From Panopea generosa (Eukaryota; Mollusca; Bivalvia; Adapedonta; Hiatellidae), in assembly GCA_029582155.1 (NCBI GenBank), contig CM055895.1, positions 9,371,544-9,435,543 of the forward strand: a stretch of DNA of 64,000 nucleotides, read 5' to 3'. Shown here one piece after another: positions 49,276 through 60,905 of the stretch (position 1 is the stretch's first letter; each line of letters opens with the position of its first letter). The notes under the pieces are model-generated. The model ran no database searches, had not been told where the DNA came from, and saw only the letters and a program-made list of their open reading frames with translations. The position numbers and the translations under genes are program-made.

Positions 49276-49289
49276 AAAACCGGTTTTAT

Positions 49290-50950
49290 GTCCGATTGTT
49301 ATTTCTCAATTCAATACCTAAGTGGCAAAAGCTGTTTCAATGCCTTAATACAAATATCCCACTTGAACTTTAACCAAAAATGATTTCGAAATATACATTA
49401 TATTAATATGTATGTGTATACAAATAGTTTTCTAATTAGTCGTCTATATTTCTTAGAATATCTCCTGGAAATTGTGACAAATATATACTTTTATTATGTG
49501 AAATATTGCATTTAATGATAAAGACATCGTGAACATTTTATAAAAATCATATACACACACATGAAGTTGTATAGGTTAAAAGTTTGTAAATAAAAACAAA
49601 AAATCTAAATAATTTGAAAAATACTATTGACATTCCATAGAAAACGTATTTGTTTGGACGGAAACTCATTTTAAAAATGAATTTTAGAAAAAATTAATGA
49701 CGAAACATGGCAATAAAGTTGATAATAGAATATCTAATGAGTCACGGGGACACACCCTTTCAGTGTTCCATGTGATTTCTCATTGCATTATAAGGGATTG
49801 GAATAGCTTGATACATGTAGCATGATTTTATATTTGTCCTATTGAAGTCATTGTAAAAAGTTTGACTCAATCTGAGTAAGATACTCTTTAAAGTGATGTT
49901 ACTTTTACACCAAATATGTCATTGTAATGAATGGTTCATACAATAATAACAATTCATATTTGTACACGATTTAATCCTAGTTGTAATCTTTGCTATTTTC
50001 ATTTTTGAGATATGCTAACTATGTTTTAAGCAAAAAGTATACTATGAAGCATATCAATCAATTATATTTTAGTTTTTTCTGAGCGGAATGCCAACAATGA
50101 GTTTTTAAATGTATGATCAAATTTGATGGGAAGTATTATAACATGAAGTTCTCTTAAATATGTTAAAAACATTGACCTGTTTGTCGAAGTATGCCCTGCT
50201 CCGGATACTGTTCTTTTTAAATTTTAAAAAAAAAAGATCCCCTAAAGCACAACTATGATATTTTTCATATTGTATGATCGTCTATTTTCTCTCAGACAAA
50301 CTGTCAAAATTATACCAATTTTGGGGACTAATTTTAACATAGGAAGATTGTAATGTAGAAAGCTTCTTTATAAGACCCGAAACTTTGTGTAAATAACCAA
50401 TATGTATAGGGATTCCAAGTGTGATTAGATAAATTGACCAAGGTTCACCCGGTAAAGAAATTACCACCTTTAATTTGAACAGTGTTTAATTACACCACTT
50501 AAGGTTGGGTCCGCTCAGGGTGTGGCATAAATAATTAAAAAACAGCAGGGGTTCAAAAAGGCATAAGCATGTGAAATTTCAAAAGTCACCGTTTGAAACC
50601 CAAGAACTGATAATCCAAATATGTTAATATTTAGTTTCAATGATCCCCATGAATAGGGTTTCCGGATAGTTACTCAAAAAAAGGGACTAGATTCGTTTTA
50701 GTATCCAGTAAAAGAGTAAAAGGACTTTTAACTTTTATATGACAAAATATTTGGAAAACAGGGAATCTTTATTTCGCATCTATTTTAAGAATTATCTTAA
50801 TTAATCCTTAGATTTGGAGTATTGTTTAGTCAAAGCAAAGTAAACTGGGTCCTTTCAAGGGAATTAAGTGTCCAATAGGGACAAGCAATCGAACCAAACG
50901 TGATAAAGTTGTGAATTTTCAAATTTCTTCCTCTAAAAATTTTGTCGACC
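49290..50950. other. No gene recognised
   Basis: AT-rich DNA with short chance frames. Nothing assigned. Confidence 0.55.
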
Positions 50951-51136
50951 AGCCAAATGTGTTCGTATATATGTTTCGCTTGGCTCTCGCCAAAACAGTT
51001 ATTTTTTTATCCGGACCTCTTACATACGTTTAAACATTAAATACGATAATTATCAGATATATTGTTTTGCACTTCTAATTTTCTTTGCAGTATTTGGATA
51101 TAGAAATATCTCTTTTGGTTGATTCACGTAGTGGTT

Positions 51137-51371
51137 CATAGGGGTTTAATGCCATTTTAACACATTTCAGTTATATATGATATATCCAGTTTTACTGGCG
51201 AAAGAAGTCATCAGCCTGAATCTGAATAGAACTCCCATCCTCCCATAATTAATTGGTAAACTTTGTTAAATAAAATTTTTGGAGCGAGTATGACTCAAAC
51301 CTACGACCTTAGTGTTGATAGGTAAATGATCTTGAGAGGGCTCCTTAGACTATTCAGATCACCGAAGAACC
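51137..51371 (-). mobile_element. SINE family L, inserted after the segmental duplication
   Basis: On the minus strand it reads head 'ggttcttcggtgatctgaat' then 'agtctaagg', 'aggtttgagtcatactcgct', and body ending 'aatggcattaaacccctatg'. The matching place in the other duplication copy (about 59030-59050) lacks it and runs straight from 'ttgattgtttcatatag' to 'aataaagtaactgc'. Confidence 0.85.
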
Positions 51372-52274
51372 TTAGTTTTTTCAATAAAATAACTGCCGAA
51401 ACGACGATGATTGTTGAGACCATACAAATAATTACATGTATACATGAAAAAAAAAGTTCTCTCACATTGTACCATATAACAAACATCAGGACGATGGGTT
51501 TATAATAAATCATCCGAATGATTAAATAATGGGCAGGTGACAGGTGCACATGCAGTAATGATGAAACGGACTTACAATACGTTTATTTAATCATCATTCT
51601 AATACAAGTTTCTAAACTCATCAAATCAAAATCTCTAGTAAATGAATTGTTAAGTGCATACAGCAATTTAGATGAAAACTTGTTATCTCAGAAAGCAAAT
51701 GTATCTATGTAAGTATAATCATTGTCATGATTTATCCCGTTTATTCACTACATAAACAGGGTCTATCTCATCGAAGTAACGGCTAATAAATCATTAATAT
51801 GGACAGCGGTTTATAGATAAAACATAGATAGAATAGCTTAATTCCAATGGATAAATTTATATTAAAAAACTAGTATTATTGATCTTCAGATAGAATTGAT
51901 TTCATGCTTATTCTCATGTAGCATTTGTTTATATATTTGTTCGCGCCAGAACTACACACTGACTGCAGTCATAACATTATATACAAGCATATCATAAGGA
52001 AAGTAGTTTCTCAAATGAAATTGTAAAGATCGCACCAAAGAAAGGAAAGCCACACGTCACCGATTAATTACATATAATTATGTGCGACCCCAAAGGTGGA
52101 AATGGTATAAAGTTGACTATATTATGACATGTGACCATCGTCATTTTGACATTTGTAAGATTCATATTTGTGGAAGGTTTCTGTGGTAAAATTATTTCAC
52201 ATTTTTGACCGTTTTCAAATTTATGACACTTATGACATTTACACATTTTGGGGTCATACATATGTTTTTCCCTT

Positions 52275-52478
52275 ATCTATCCCAAAATCTGATTTCTCCC
52301 GAATCAGGTGTATTTACCCCAATGTAAAAAGAAGGTATTTTATACTTCTCCCACAATTTATAACTATTGAACGCTCACTAAACTGTTAATTCATTCAAAC
52401 TTTCCCTGAGGCAACTGACAAATCAGGGTGCTCAAACGCATTGCTATGTTATGGAACCAATTGCGAGAGCTAGGTCCG
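52275..52478 (-). mobile_element. MITE-like family M, copy 4 (within duplication copy 1)
   Basis: 'ctgatttctcccgaatcagg', 'cccacaatttataactattg' and 'caattgcgagagctaggtcc' match the family. The same insertion is present at the equivalent place of copy 2 (60906-61103), so it predates the duplication. Confidence 0.8.
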
Positions 52479-52729
52479 TAATGTAATCGTTTCCCCTGCT
52501 TTTACTTTACTACCAGTCTCTCCAAATGTCCGCTACGCTACGCTTCATTCACCTCCGTCAACGTCTCAAGATTTGACAACATCATGAAATGGCAGTTTTA
52601 CATTATAATTCCACATTTGCTTAATTTTAAGTTTTTAAACTAGGTTGATATATACGTGATATTAATTAAATAAACGTCACGTTTAATTATGAGTACGGAT
52701 ATATATTTCTCAATATATTATAATAAATA

Positions 52730-52940
52730 TATTTTAACATGCATATTAACTTTGCCTTGAACAATTTTCGTACCGAAAAACAGTGCACAAGAGACGGCAT
52801 CATCTCTTGGATTCACCAGATCACTTAACTTTTTTGTAAGCACCTGGTAACTGAGTGCTTGTATCCGAGTTTTGTTTACCTCAAACTGACGTTTACGACA
52901 TATCTGTACGTTGGTGTTTAAATTTGCACGATAAAAAAAG
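52730..52940 (-). CDS. Possible host exon (unknown), minus strand
   Basis: An open frame (total 52718-52978, 86 codons) includes 'RKRQFEVNKTRIQALSYQVL' followed by TKKLSDLVNPRDDAVSCALFFGTK. That part has a balanced, soluble-protein-like composition and slightly raised GC, whereas the flanks of the frame are hydrophobic and AT-driven. Possible splice sites exist but none stands out. No family is recognised. It may be a decayed transposon piece or chance. Confidence 0.22.
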
Positions 52941-53819
52941 CTCAACATACAGACATAACTTATACATATAAAAAACATACGTTAAAATTACGTTTGCTTA
53001 TGTGGTAACATAATTAAAGACGATTTCTATATTTTTTAATGCGCACCAACTCCGCACACAAAGGGAAGCAATTTTATTGAGACCTGCCAGAGTCACTACA
53101 TACTACTATACAAAAGATGACCCTATATCGGTAGCACAATCATTTACGGATACTCCTAAAATTGGTCTGTTATATTGTGTTCATCATATGAAATTTGCAT
53201 ACTGGTATAAAAATAATTATTTACAACAATTTAACCTCAATATAAAATATAATTAAAATCTTAAATTTATTTAAATATGCTCATTTAGTATAAAAACGTT
53301 AACTTTGCAACTGGAGTTTATTTAACGATGACATATAGAGCTATTTTTTTTCAAATTACGCGGTAATTTTTTTTTATTTTGATTTACATTGGAATATGTA
53401 TAAGAAAGTATTTTGTGAGGCTTCAAGCAAAATTTGTCCATACTCTAAATCAAAATATTAAAAGAAAAACGCTATATTTTCATTACAAAATTGAAAAAAA
53501 ACAATTGACACCCTGCCGAAATGATTTTGTTTTTAAAAACCGCAAACAGTCTGATTCAAGCTATTAATTACAAGTTCCATGACAATTTATATTATATGCA
53601 TGCATATATGTGTAATAGTTTTAATTAAATATTAGATATAAACAATTTTAAATACTTTTTTCGCATTGCTTGTTAAATTTTAAAGGATTGGTAGGTTTAT
53701 GAGGAGGTAATACCACAAAACCTGTACGATAACATGTGTTTTTTTATTTTTGACATAGCATGAACTTACATTTAGTTCAAATACGGGGGAGTTTCATAAA
53801 ATTCTATCCTTATTCATTT

Positions 53820-54480
53820 TAAATAAAATAACTAATATATCTCGAGAGATACATATTGACATGCAACAATATATGAGAATATGCATATAATGATGTGTTA
53901 GTTGTCCCATAAGTGTGCTCAACAGCTCATTGAGATGTTTTTATTCGGTCCAGATTAAGTGTAAATGATAATTGTAGGAGAAACATTCTAACCAAATGTG
54001 ACGGGTGCAATGGTTTTATTTCTCTTTAAAGTAACATTAAATAGCTGAGTCATTTTCAGACTGTACTAGTGCCATTTAATCTAAGCTAGGATCACGTTGT
54101 GTAGTCACGTATATTATCTTTGTAGGACAAAAACATTATGAGACGTATATTAAATACGCGTATAGAGATTTTACAGACAAGATAAGATAAAATAAGACAA
54201 GATAAGATAAAATAATTAATTAATTGAGAGAGTGAGTAAATAAATAAGAAAGTAACATTTTCGGAGCACAATATGTTTGCGTGATTCGGTAATTTCAATG
54301 AAACAATGCAGGTATCACTACACATTTTTTGTCACGACAGCAGGACTCTTGCGATTAAAAGTCTTATGTAATAATGTTTGAATATTTTGAAAATGGTTCA
54401 TAGGTGCTGTGATTTCTTGCTGCATATGAATAAAGCAAAAACTGGTTTAGCATATACTGCAATAAGATATCACTAGTGTT
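53820..54480 (+). repeat. Segmental duplication block 2, copy 1
   Basis: It aligns in the same orientation with about 63090-64000 (the window edge). Landmarks are 'taattgtaggagaaacatt', 'ggttttatttctctttaaag', 'aaaatggttca' and 'gtgatttcttgct'. Between blocks 1 and 2 the two copies have diverged beyond recognition by eye. Confidence 0.85.
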
Positions 54481-54609
54481 AAAAAAGTTTATTGTAGTAT
54501 AGAGTTCTAACAGATGCATGAGCACTTGAGAACTTTTATTTTAAGAACATCTTATAAGAGGGTGTCACTGCACATGTTTTTAAAAAGAAAACTCAGTCTG
54601 GTCATCCTA

Positions 54610-54814
54610 CCTGGCTCCTGTTTCACCAACATATACTTAAATACTTAAAAACTTAAATCTAAAAAAAGCAGCCAGGTGATCATGATTTTAGACTGGTTCC
54701 AGTTAAACTGCATATTGTGTCAATGATATTGATTATATAATAGATAAATAAACAGTCAAAACTTAGTTAAGTTTTTAAGTAATTAAGTAAAATGTTGGTG
54801 AAACAGAAGCCAGT
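54610..54814. mobile_element. 205-bp MITE with about 47-bp inverted ends and TA target duplication
   Basis: Left end 'cctggctcctgtttcaccaa' and right end read inward 'actggcttctgtttcaccaa' continue as matching inverted repeats through 'ttacttaaaaacttaa'. TA lies directly outside both ends (54608-54609 and 54815-54816). This is a typical Tc1/mariner-class MITE. The ends are long and well matched, so the insertion is fairly recent. Confidence 0.85.
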
Positions 54815-54816
54815 TA

Positions 54817-55600
54817 CTGTGCATTTGTCTGTACGGATGCATTCCTGTTATGGAAAGAATGTTTTAAACTATTTATATTACCGTGGATATCCTAGATCTT
54901 ATAGTTTATACAACAAAGAACAAAATGCAATTATGTGGTGAGAACTGTAATACTAATTGTTTGTTAATCACGATCATGTTTGCTTCTTTTATTCTAAACT
55001 AATTCTAAAAATAATTAAAAGACATTACCAAATCAGTAAAAAAGAAACATTTCTTTTTTTTATCTGGTTGTTTTACAGCGGTCTAGTGACAATATATGAA
55101 CATTGATTGCATGAACAATGAAACAATGACGCTGGTAGATATTTAGGAACTTGTCATATAAATATAGATATCGTATGATATAACTTATTGCAGGTATCAA
55201 AAAAGGAAACTTATTTATGTAGGGGCAAACTTTAAACCATCTTAGTTTGAGGTTAAATCTGGCAGCAATACCCAGCCACTTTACTGATGAAAATATACAT
55301 ATAATATCAAAAGATAATTAAAAGATGTAGTCGTCTGTATAATGCATCTAATGTATGTTTGTGCCAATATAATGGATATTGACCCATTCAGGACTTTAGA
55401 CTTGTAAATTCTGCTTATTAAAATCCTAGAAGAACGTTGAATATATAATGGATTTTCATAGCATATACAAGGGATGTTCGAAAATATATTGTGCATATAT
55501 AATTCATGTGAAATTTTACATCAATATTCATTATTATGAATAACTGTATTCAATACCTACACAATGGAATACACATGTATCTGCTGAAACTTGGGATTCC
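54817..55600. other. No gene recognised
   Basis: AT-rich DNA between the MITE and the mariner remnant. Short chance frames only. Confidence 0.5.
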
Positions 55601-55604
55601 AGAG

Positions 55605-56110
55605 TTACAATATAGGCAGTCGTTGACCACAGTTGTAAAAATGGTTAAGAAACGAGTAGCAAATCATGAGGAAATTCGGACTATTCCCTGAATACAACCA
55701 AAGAAATTTTGCAAATTTTGTCACTGGTGACGAAACATTGGTACAATATTTCGAACCAGTGCGAAAGGTTGGGAACGAAATTTGGGCCACCGAAAATGGC
55801 AGTAGGCCAGTCATTGCCAAACGGACGTTGAGTGTATAGAAGATTCTTAAAGTAATTTTCTTCACTGTTGAATGTTTATCAAAACATGTGAGGGTAAACA
55901 AGGGAAAACATGTGACTAGAAGAAATGGCGCTTAGTCGCTGGTTCAAGCATGTTCGCCTCATGCATGACAGTGCCCGAGCACACACCTCTGCCATTGTAA
56001 TGGACTTTTGTAAGTTTGAGAAAGTTTCAGTGCTGCAAGTACTACAACCCTCTTACTCCTCAAACTATGCCCCATGTGACTTTTTCCCTTACCGAGATGG
56101 AAAAACCTCT
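55605..56110 (+). pseudogene. Mariner-like transposase, broken, 3' half
   Basis: The sequence encodes 'NQRNFANFVTGDETLVQYFE', 'SRPVIAKRTLSV', 'FKHVRLMHDSARAHTSAIVM' and 'YAPCDFFPYRD'. These are the three catalytic Asp regions of mariner transposases: GDET at about 55726-55737, MHD at 55961-55969, and APCDFF with its Asp at 56078-56080. The N-terminal DNA-binding half is absent. A stop and frame changes lie between the first and second Asp blocks, and the C-terminus ends at about 56110. Spacing between the second and third Asp is 36 residues here, against 34 in canonical mariners. It cuts and pastes at TA sites in living relatives; this copy is dead. Confidence 0.85.
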
Positions 56111-56194
56111 CTGGTCGTTGATATGGGTCACGACAGGCTCTTGGTTTTGCTATTAACTTTTGGTGCCGTTAACCCTTTACTTCACGCTTTTGGA

Positions 56195-56470
56195 TACCTC
56201 TTATATAGACGCCTTTGGAGATCTCTAATATAGACCCCTTTGGACACCTCTAATATAGACGCCTTTAGACACTTCCAATATAGACGCCTTTGGACACCTC
56301 GAATGTAGACGCCCTTGGACAATTTAAGGACACCTCTAATATAGACGCCTTTGGACACATCTAATATAGACGCCTTACCTTAATATAGACGCCTTTGGAC
56401 ACCTCTAATATAGACGCCTTTGGACACCTCTAATATAGACGCCTTTGGACACCTCTTATATAGAAGGCTT
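56195..56470. repeat. 25-bp minisatellite inside the piggyBac-like MITE, about 10-11 copies
   Basis: The unit is 'ctaatatagacgcctttgga' plus 'cacct'. Copies are mostly perfect with some truncated ones near 56320-56380. Confidence 0.93.
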
Positions 56471-56513
56471 TTGAATTATTGGGTGAATTATGTTTATATT
56501 AACTGACAGAGCG

Positions 56514-56580
56514 GAAAACAGTGCCCGAAAAGTTCACATTGCTCGTTACGAGCAATCTGAACTCTTCCTGCACTGTTTTC
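56514..56580. repeat. 33-bp-arm hairpin inside the piggyBac-like MITE
   Basis: Arms 56514-56546 and 56548-56580 pair with four mismatches around a single central base. The outer parts are gaaaacagtgc and gcactgttttc, the inner parts attgctcgt and acgagcaat. Confidence 0.85.
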
Positions 56581-56639
56581 AAAGGCCTTCTGTTATTGGT
56601 GCGGTAAAACACGTATCTATGGAGTAAAGGGTTTACAGT

Positions 56640-57690
56640 GCCTTCGTAGTATACTCCAATCAGCCTACCGCGACGCTTTCCGAAAATGAATCCACAGACT
56701 AAAGTTGAGTATTCCTAGCCGGGGAAAGTAATTCGAAGGTATGAAATGAAAGACATTAGCGATTTATTAATGGTTAAACGGCAAAAACACAATACATTTC
56801 GAACACCAATCGTATATATATACAGTTATATATGTTTATATCTTTCATATACATACACCATCATGAGCTATAAACCACAACGTGCTGTCGGACTAAAGTG
56901 TGGCTTTGAAAATAAATATAACAAAAACAAAACATTTTAACCAAACAACTGCTATAAATCATAAAACTAGATGGGATTTTGACATTTATATTTCAGCATT
57001 ATAGCAGAGTATTAGAAATTATAAGGTTGTCATACTATCATTACCATGTATCATTTACGTTTTGATGTATTGGAAAACGTGGTTCTAAAATAATGGATAT
57101 TTGTATTTCTTCAATTTATTTTAGTTATAAATATCCCGTAACTATATTTGTAAGCCGACGATATAAAACCATAACCTGAAGTTAGAAATATAATTCGATA
57201 CATTATAGCCTGACAACACTTAATAGAAATCGCTTAAATGTTAAAATCCGATACCATTATTTGCTTATCAAAAAACAGACGCAATCATTATGGAAGTATG
57301 CATAGAATACAGTACAAGATATAAAGGTCGTTGGCATGTGTAATTGAGTGCAATTGCGTGACACTGTCATCAAGGTTATTCAATTTCTGAAATAAATGCA
57401 AATGTCAAACCTTTCTAAAATATCCAACACCTGACATAACACATATAAACGACGCTTAAAATTTTATTTGAAATTTTCAAGTAGCTTTAATACCATGAAA
57501 CTCTCAGGTGTTTATCCAATCTCATGATTTAGAGAAATCATTTGGTAGTTTCTGCTTCTTAAAATGAAGTTGTAAATAGGTGATACTGACCTATTTTTTA
57601 ATATATTAGGATTAAAAATATTGGTATCCGCAGCTATTTCAAGCAGGCTTCTGTATTATCTTCGTCAACATAGAAGGGTTATCAAAATGT
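56640..57690. other. No gene recognised
   Basis: AT-rich DNA with short chance frames. Confidence 0.55.
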
Positions 57691-57697
57691 GTATAAC

Positions 57698-57724
57698 GGG
57701 GGGGGGGGGGGGGGGGGGGGGGGG
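57698..57724 (+). repeat. Poly-G tract, 27 bases
   Basis: An uninterrupted run of 27 G, longer than the 22-G run at 24663, in DNA that is otherwise about one third GC. The plus-strand frame that starts with a glycine run is a by-product. Confidence 0.9.
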
Positions 57725-57729
57725 TTGAA

Positions 57730-58820
57730 GAGAGAGTGTATGATGATGTATTTTAAGGCCCCAAAGTATACGCTACACCTAAATCGTGCGGAGAGGTGTG
57801 ACCCTTCTTGCCCTCAAGCTCCTACGTCTATGACAACACTAGCAGGCAACAATATACTGATTTTACTTACTTACTGAGTTCCAAATTTCAAGGACATTGC
57901 TCCTTTACGAAACAAATTACATTTTTGCAAAAATACATTTATATTTAAATGTTAGGTACACAAAATGTCCGCTACATAATATTTCATGTAGCGGAGCAGC
58001 TGTTCCGTTCACTATTGTTTCATTGTTATATTAACCCTTTAATGAAACTGACTAATAAATACAAAATTTAATGATGCATAAACTGCATGAAAACCTCGAC
58101 GTTTTAACGGACAAGATATATTTATGTGTAACATTGTCATCATAATCATATTGTTTAAATAAAAAACTAAGAGGCTGCTGTTATGATATTAGATTATATG
58201 CTCTAAATAATAAAACATGAAAACGAAGGTGCATTTAATACACAGGATAAACGTTTTGTCATATTTGCCGCAAACAACCTAACGATGTTTCTGTTTTAGT
58301 AATCTCGTTTTGTATAACAAAACATTATCTGTTGCAATGCCTCATTAACTCATCGGATTAAAAGCAAAAACCGTCGTAATGTGTCCTGCATACCTTAAAA
58401 CATTGTTTTAGATTTGTCAGATGCGACAAAAAAATAAACCATTATCTTACAATCCATACCGGGATAATGTATAACGGAGTAATGAAATACGTTTAAGTGC
58501 GGATATCATTTTCAATCAATGAACTTGAATATCGTTTCTTGATATCACCAATCTCTATATTTTGCAGGCTTCGTGGTTAGATATTACTATCTCATCCTAG
58601 GTATATATGATATAATCCTGTTGCTTCCGAACCATCTATAACGTAATGTATGGATAAATAATAATTATATAATTTGACGTCTTTAAAGCGAGTGCTGTCA
58701 AAATATTATGAAGATTGAATTAAAGTAAGTAGAATATGTTTGGTATAAAAGAAAATGAATTGGTTTTGGGATTTTTCGGCTTAGAGAGAAAATTCTTCCC
58801 TTTGGAGCTTCCACGGTAAC
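57730..58820. other. No gene recognised
   Basis: Anonymous AT-rich DNA up to the second duplication copy. Confidence 0.55.
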
Positions 58821-59670
58821 TCGGACTCGTTTTCACCAAAATAATTATTCGTAAGGACGGAATTTTTGTCTGATCGAACCTTAAACTCTTTTAAAATTTT
58901 CATAATCTGCAATAAAACATTATATATATATATATTTTTTTACATTAAATACAATAATTAGCATGTGTATATTGCGCTGACTTATAATTTGATTTGCAAC
59001 TTAAACATTTGGGTTTAGAAATACGTCGTTGATTGTTTCATATAGTTTTTTTTTAATAAAGTAACTGCGGAAATTAAGCAATCTTAATACGCGGAATGCT
59101 GGGACCGTAAAATTACATACTCGTATACATGGGCAAAAAGATTTATACTCTGATGGTGTCACATTACAAACAACATTTAGCTCGAGAGATTTAAACTAAA
59201 TCGTCAGAATGATTAAATCATGGGCGTAAATCATGCACATAGTGATGAACAAGAATTACAATACGATTATTTTAACATCATTCTACTGCTAGTTTCTAAA
59301 CTCATCAAATCAAAATCTCTAATTTAGCAAGTGAATTGGTAAGTGCATAAAGCAATTGAGATGAAACATTCGTTATCTCAGGTGGCGATTGTATCTATGT
59401 ACGTATAATCATTGTCCTAATTTTTTCTCTGATTATTCACTACATAAACAGGGTCTATCTCATCGAAGTAACGGCTAATAAATAATTAATATGGACAGCT
59501 GTTTATAGATAAAACATAAATAGAAAAGCTTAATTCTAATGGATATGTTTATATTCACATATTGATCTTAAGTTATAATTGCTTTCATGCTTATTCTCAC
59601 GTAGTGTTTGTATATATAGTTGTACGCGAAGGAACTACACTGACTGCAGTCATAACATTATATACAGTTT

Positions 59671-60640
59671 CCCAAACTACTCAATCCACCATAGAGAACT
59701 TAGTAAAGCCCTAAAAGTAGTCTCCAAAATTTACAAAATGTTTATGTTCGGTGCAGTAAGGAATCGTTAGTGCAGATTTAAATCTAAAACATAAGTATAT
59801 GTATTGATGGTACTGGAACTGTGTTCAGCGCAGACTTAAAACCTAGGATTGAGTCAGCGCTGACTGCGTGTGGTGGTAATTTGTTCCCATGGTTATTGTG
59901 GGATAGAAAATGAGATTTTATAGTACACTGTAATCAACTGTAACTGTTGGAATTTGATATGCACAATGATAATAGTGTTTTGATGGTCTATACTATGGTG
60001 TCAGTACTGAGATGATGGAATATCAACAAAGTCATGAGGCATTTTGTAAAAAAGTGTCAAACGGCTAATTTGTCTTCAAGACTATGCCAATTAAGTTAAT
60101 ATGTTGGTAACCGTGTCCAGAGACTTATTGTAATAATTGTAATTAGTTGTAGCAAAGTGTGTAGCTCTTCGTTGGAGGCTCTCATCTCCATGATGTTAGT
60201 ATGGGTCCCTGGCAGGCGAGCTGTATTCCAGTGTGTATGCAAATGAGGAATACTGGTCTGTAACTAGTTGCCTTCAACTCCCCCGCCTTTTTTTAAAAAA
60301 ATAAAAATTGGAGTTACAAAAGCATGACTCAAGTCTGATGGGAGTATTCATGTAGATAAAGACTTGTAAAACAGGTAAATACTGGGGCCATCTTAACGGC
60401 ACACTGTTGAAGTACCCATATTTTAATTACATCTAGGCCGGCTTCTTTATGAAATTAATTTTTGGAGACTTTTTTTACCCCATTTCTAGTTACGTTAAGG
60501 TATGGCATGAGTCTTGAATCAGGCATATCCAAATTGTCAGTCCGTGCGAAAACGGATGAAAATTGACTGTTCAATATTTCAGCTTTATCTTTGGCCTTTG
60601 ATTTCAAAATACAATCTTACTCCACAGGACTCATTTACCA
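59671..60640 (-). mobile_element. 5'-truncated LINE (CR1/L2/jockey-type), minus strand
   Basis: On the minus strand the C-terminal part of a non-LTR reverse transcriptase is readable. An upstream part has 'AKDKAEILNSQFSSVFAR' and 'NGVKK', then 'LEYSSPARDPY', 'SLQRRATHFATTNYN', 'LTLFYKMPHDFVDIPSSQY', 'HIKFQQLQLITVYYKISFS' and, after a frame change, 'HAVSADSILGFKSALNT'. The order fits the tail end of the RT and the thumb region of CR1/L2/jockey-type elements that encode an endonuclease and RT. Several stops and at least two frame changes make it inactive. The 5' part is missing, the usual result of incomplete reverse transcription. It is absent from the other duplication copy, so it inserted after the duplication. 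Confidence 0.85.
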
Positions 60641-60905
60641 CATAAGGATAGAATTTCTTAAAATAAAATAGTAAAGAACGAAGGAAATGACACGTCACCG
60701 ATTGGTTTTATATTATATGTAGACCTTTCAAAATGTGAAAATTGTCACAAATGTAATTTTATGACATATGTGACCATTGTCATTTTTACATTTATTGTGA
60801 TCTCATTTGTGGATTTTTATTGGATATGTAATATTATTTCCAATTTTTGTGCCAATATTCACGTTTGTGACCATTTTCAGATATTGAGGTCCTATACTTA
60901 CCCTT

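Larger units (their letters stand above)
50960..52600 (+). repeat. Segmental duplication block 1, copy 1
   Basis: It aligns in the same orientation with about 58830-61220. Strong landmarks are 'ctaaactcatcaaatcaaaa', 'cactacataaacagggtcta', 'catcgaagtaacggctaata', 'gactgcagtcataacattat' and 'cacgtcaccgatt'. The best part (51590-51990) is by eye about 80-85% identical. It includes SINE 51137-51371, absent from copy 2, and family M copy 4. Confidence 0.88.
56173..56631. mobile_element. piggyBac-like MITE, 459 bp, TTAA/TTTA flanks
   Basis: Both ends start ccctttact[t/c]ca, a 12-bp inverted terminal repeat with one mismatch. The flanks are ttaa at 56169-56172 and ttta at 56632-56635, a one-base-decayed form of the TTAA target duplicated by piggyBac transposases. 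The interior is non-coding and consists of a 25-bp minisatellite and a hairpin. It sits about 60 bp beyond the last recognisable mariner codon, so it may have entered or abutted that element's tail. Confidence 0.7.

Noticed and set aside
55605-55901. 98-codon minus-strand frame
   Set aside because: Antisense of the mariner transposase remnant, which is clearly read on the plus strand.
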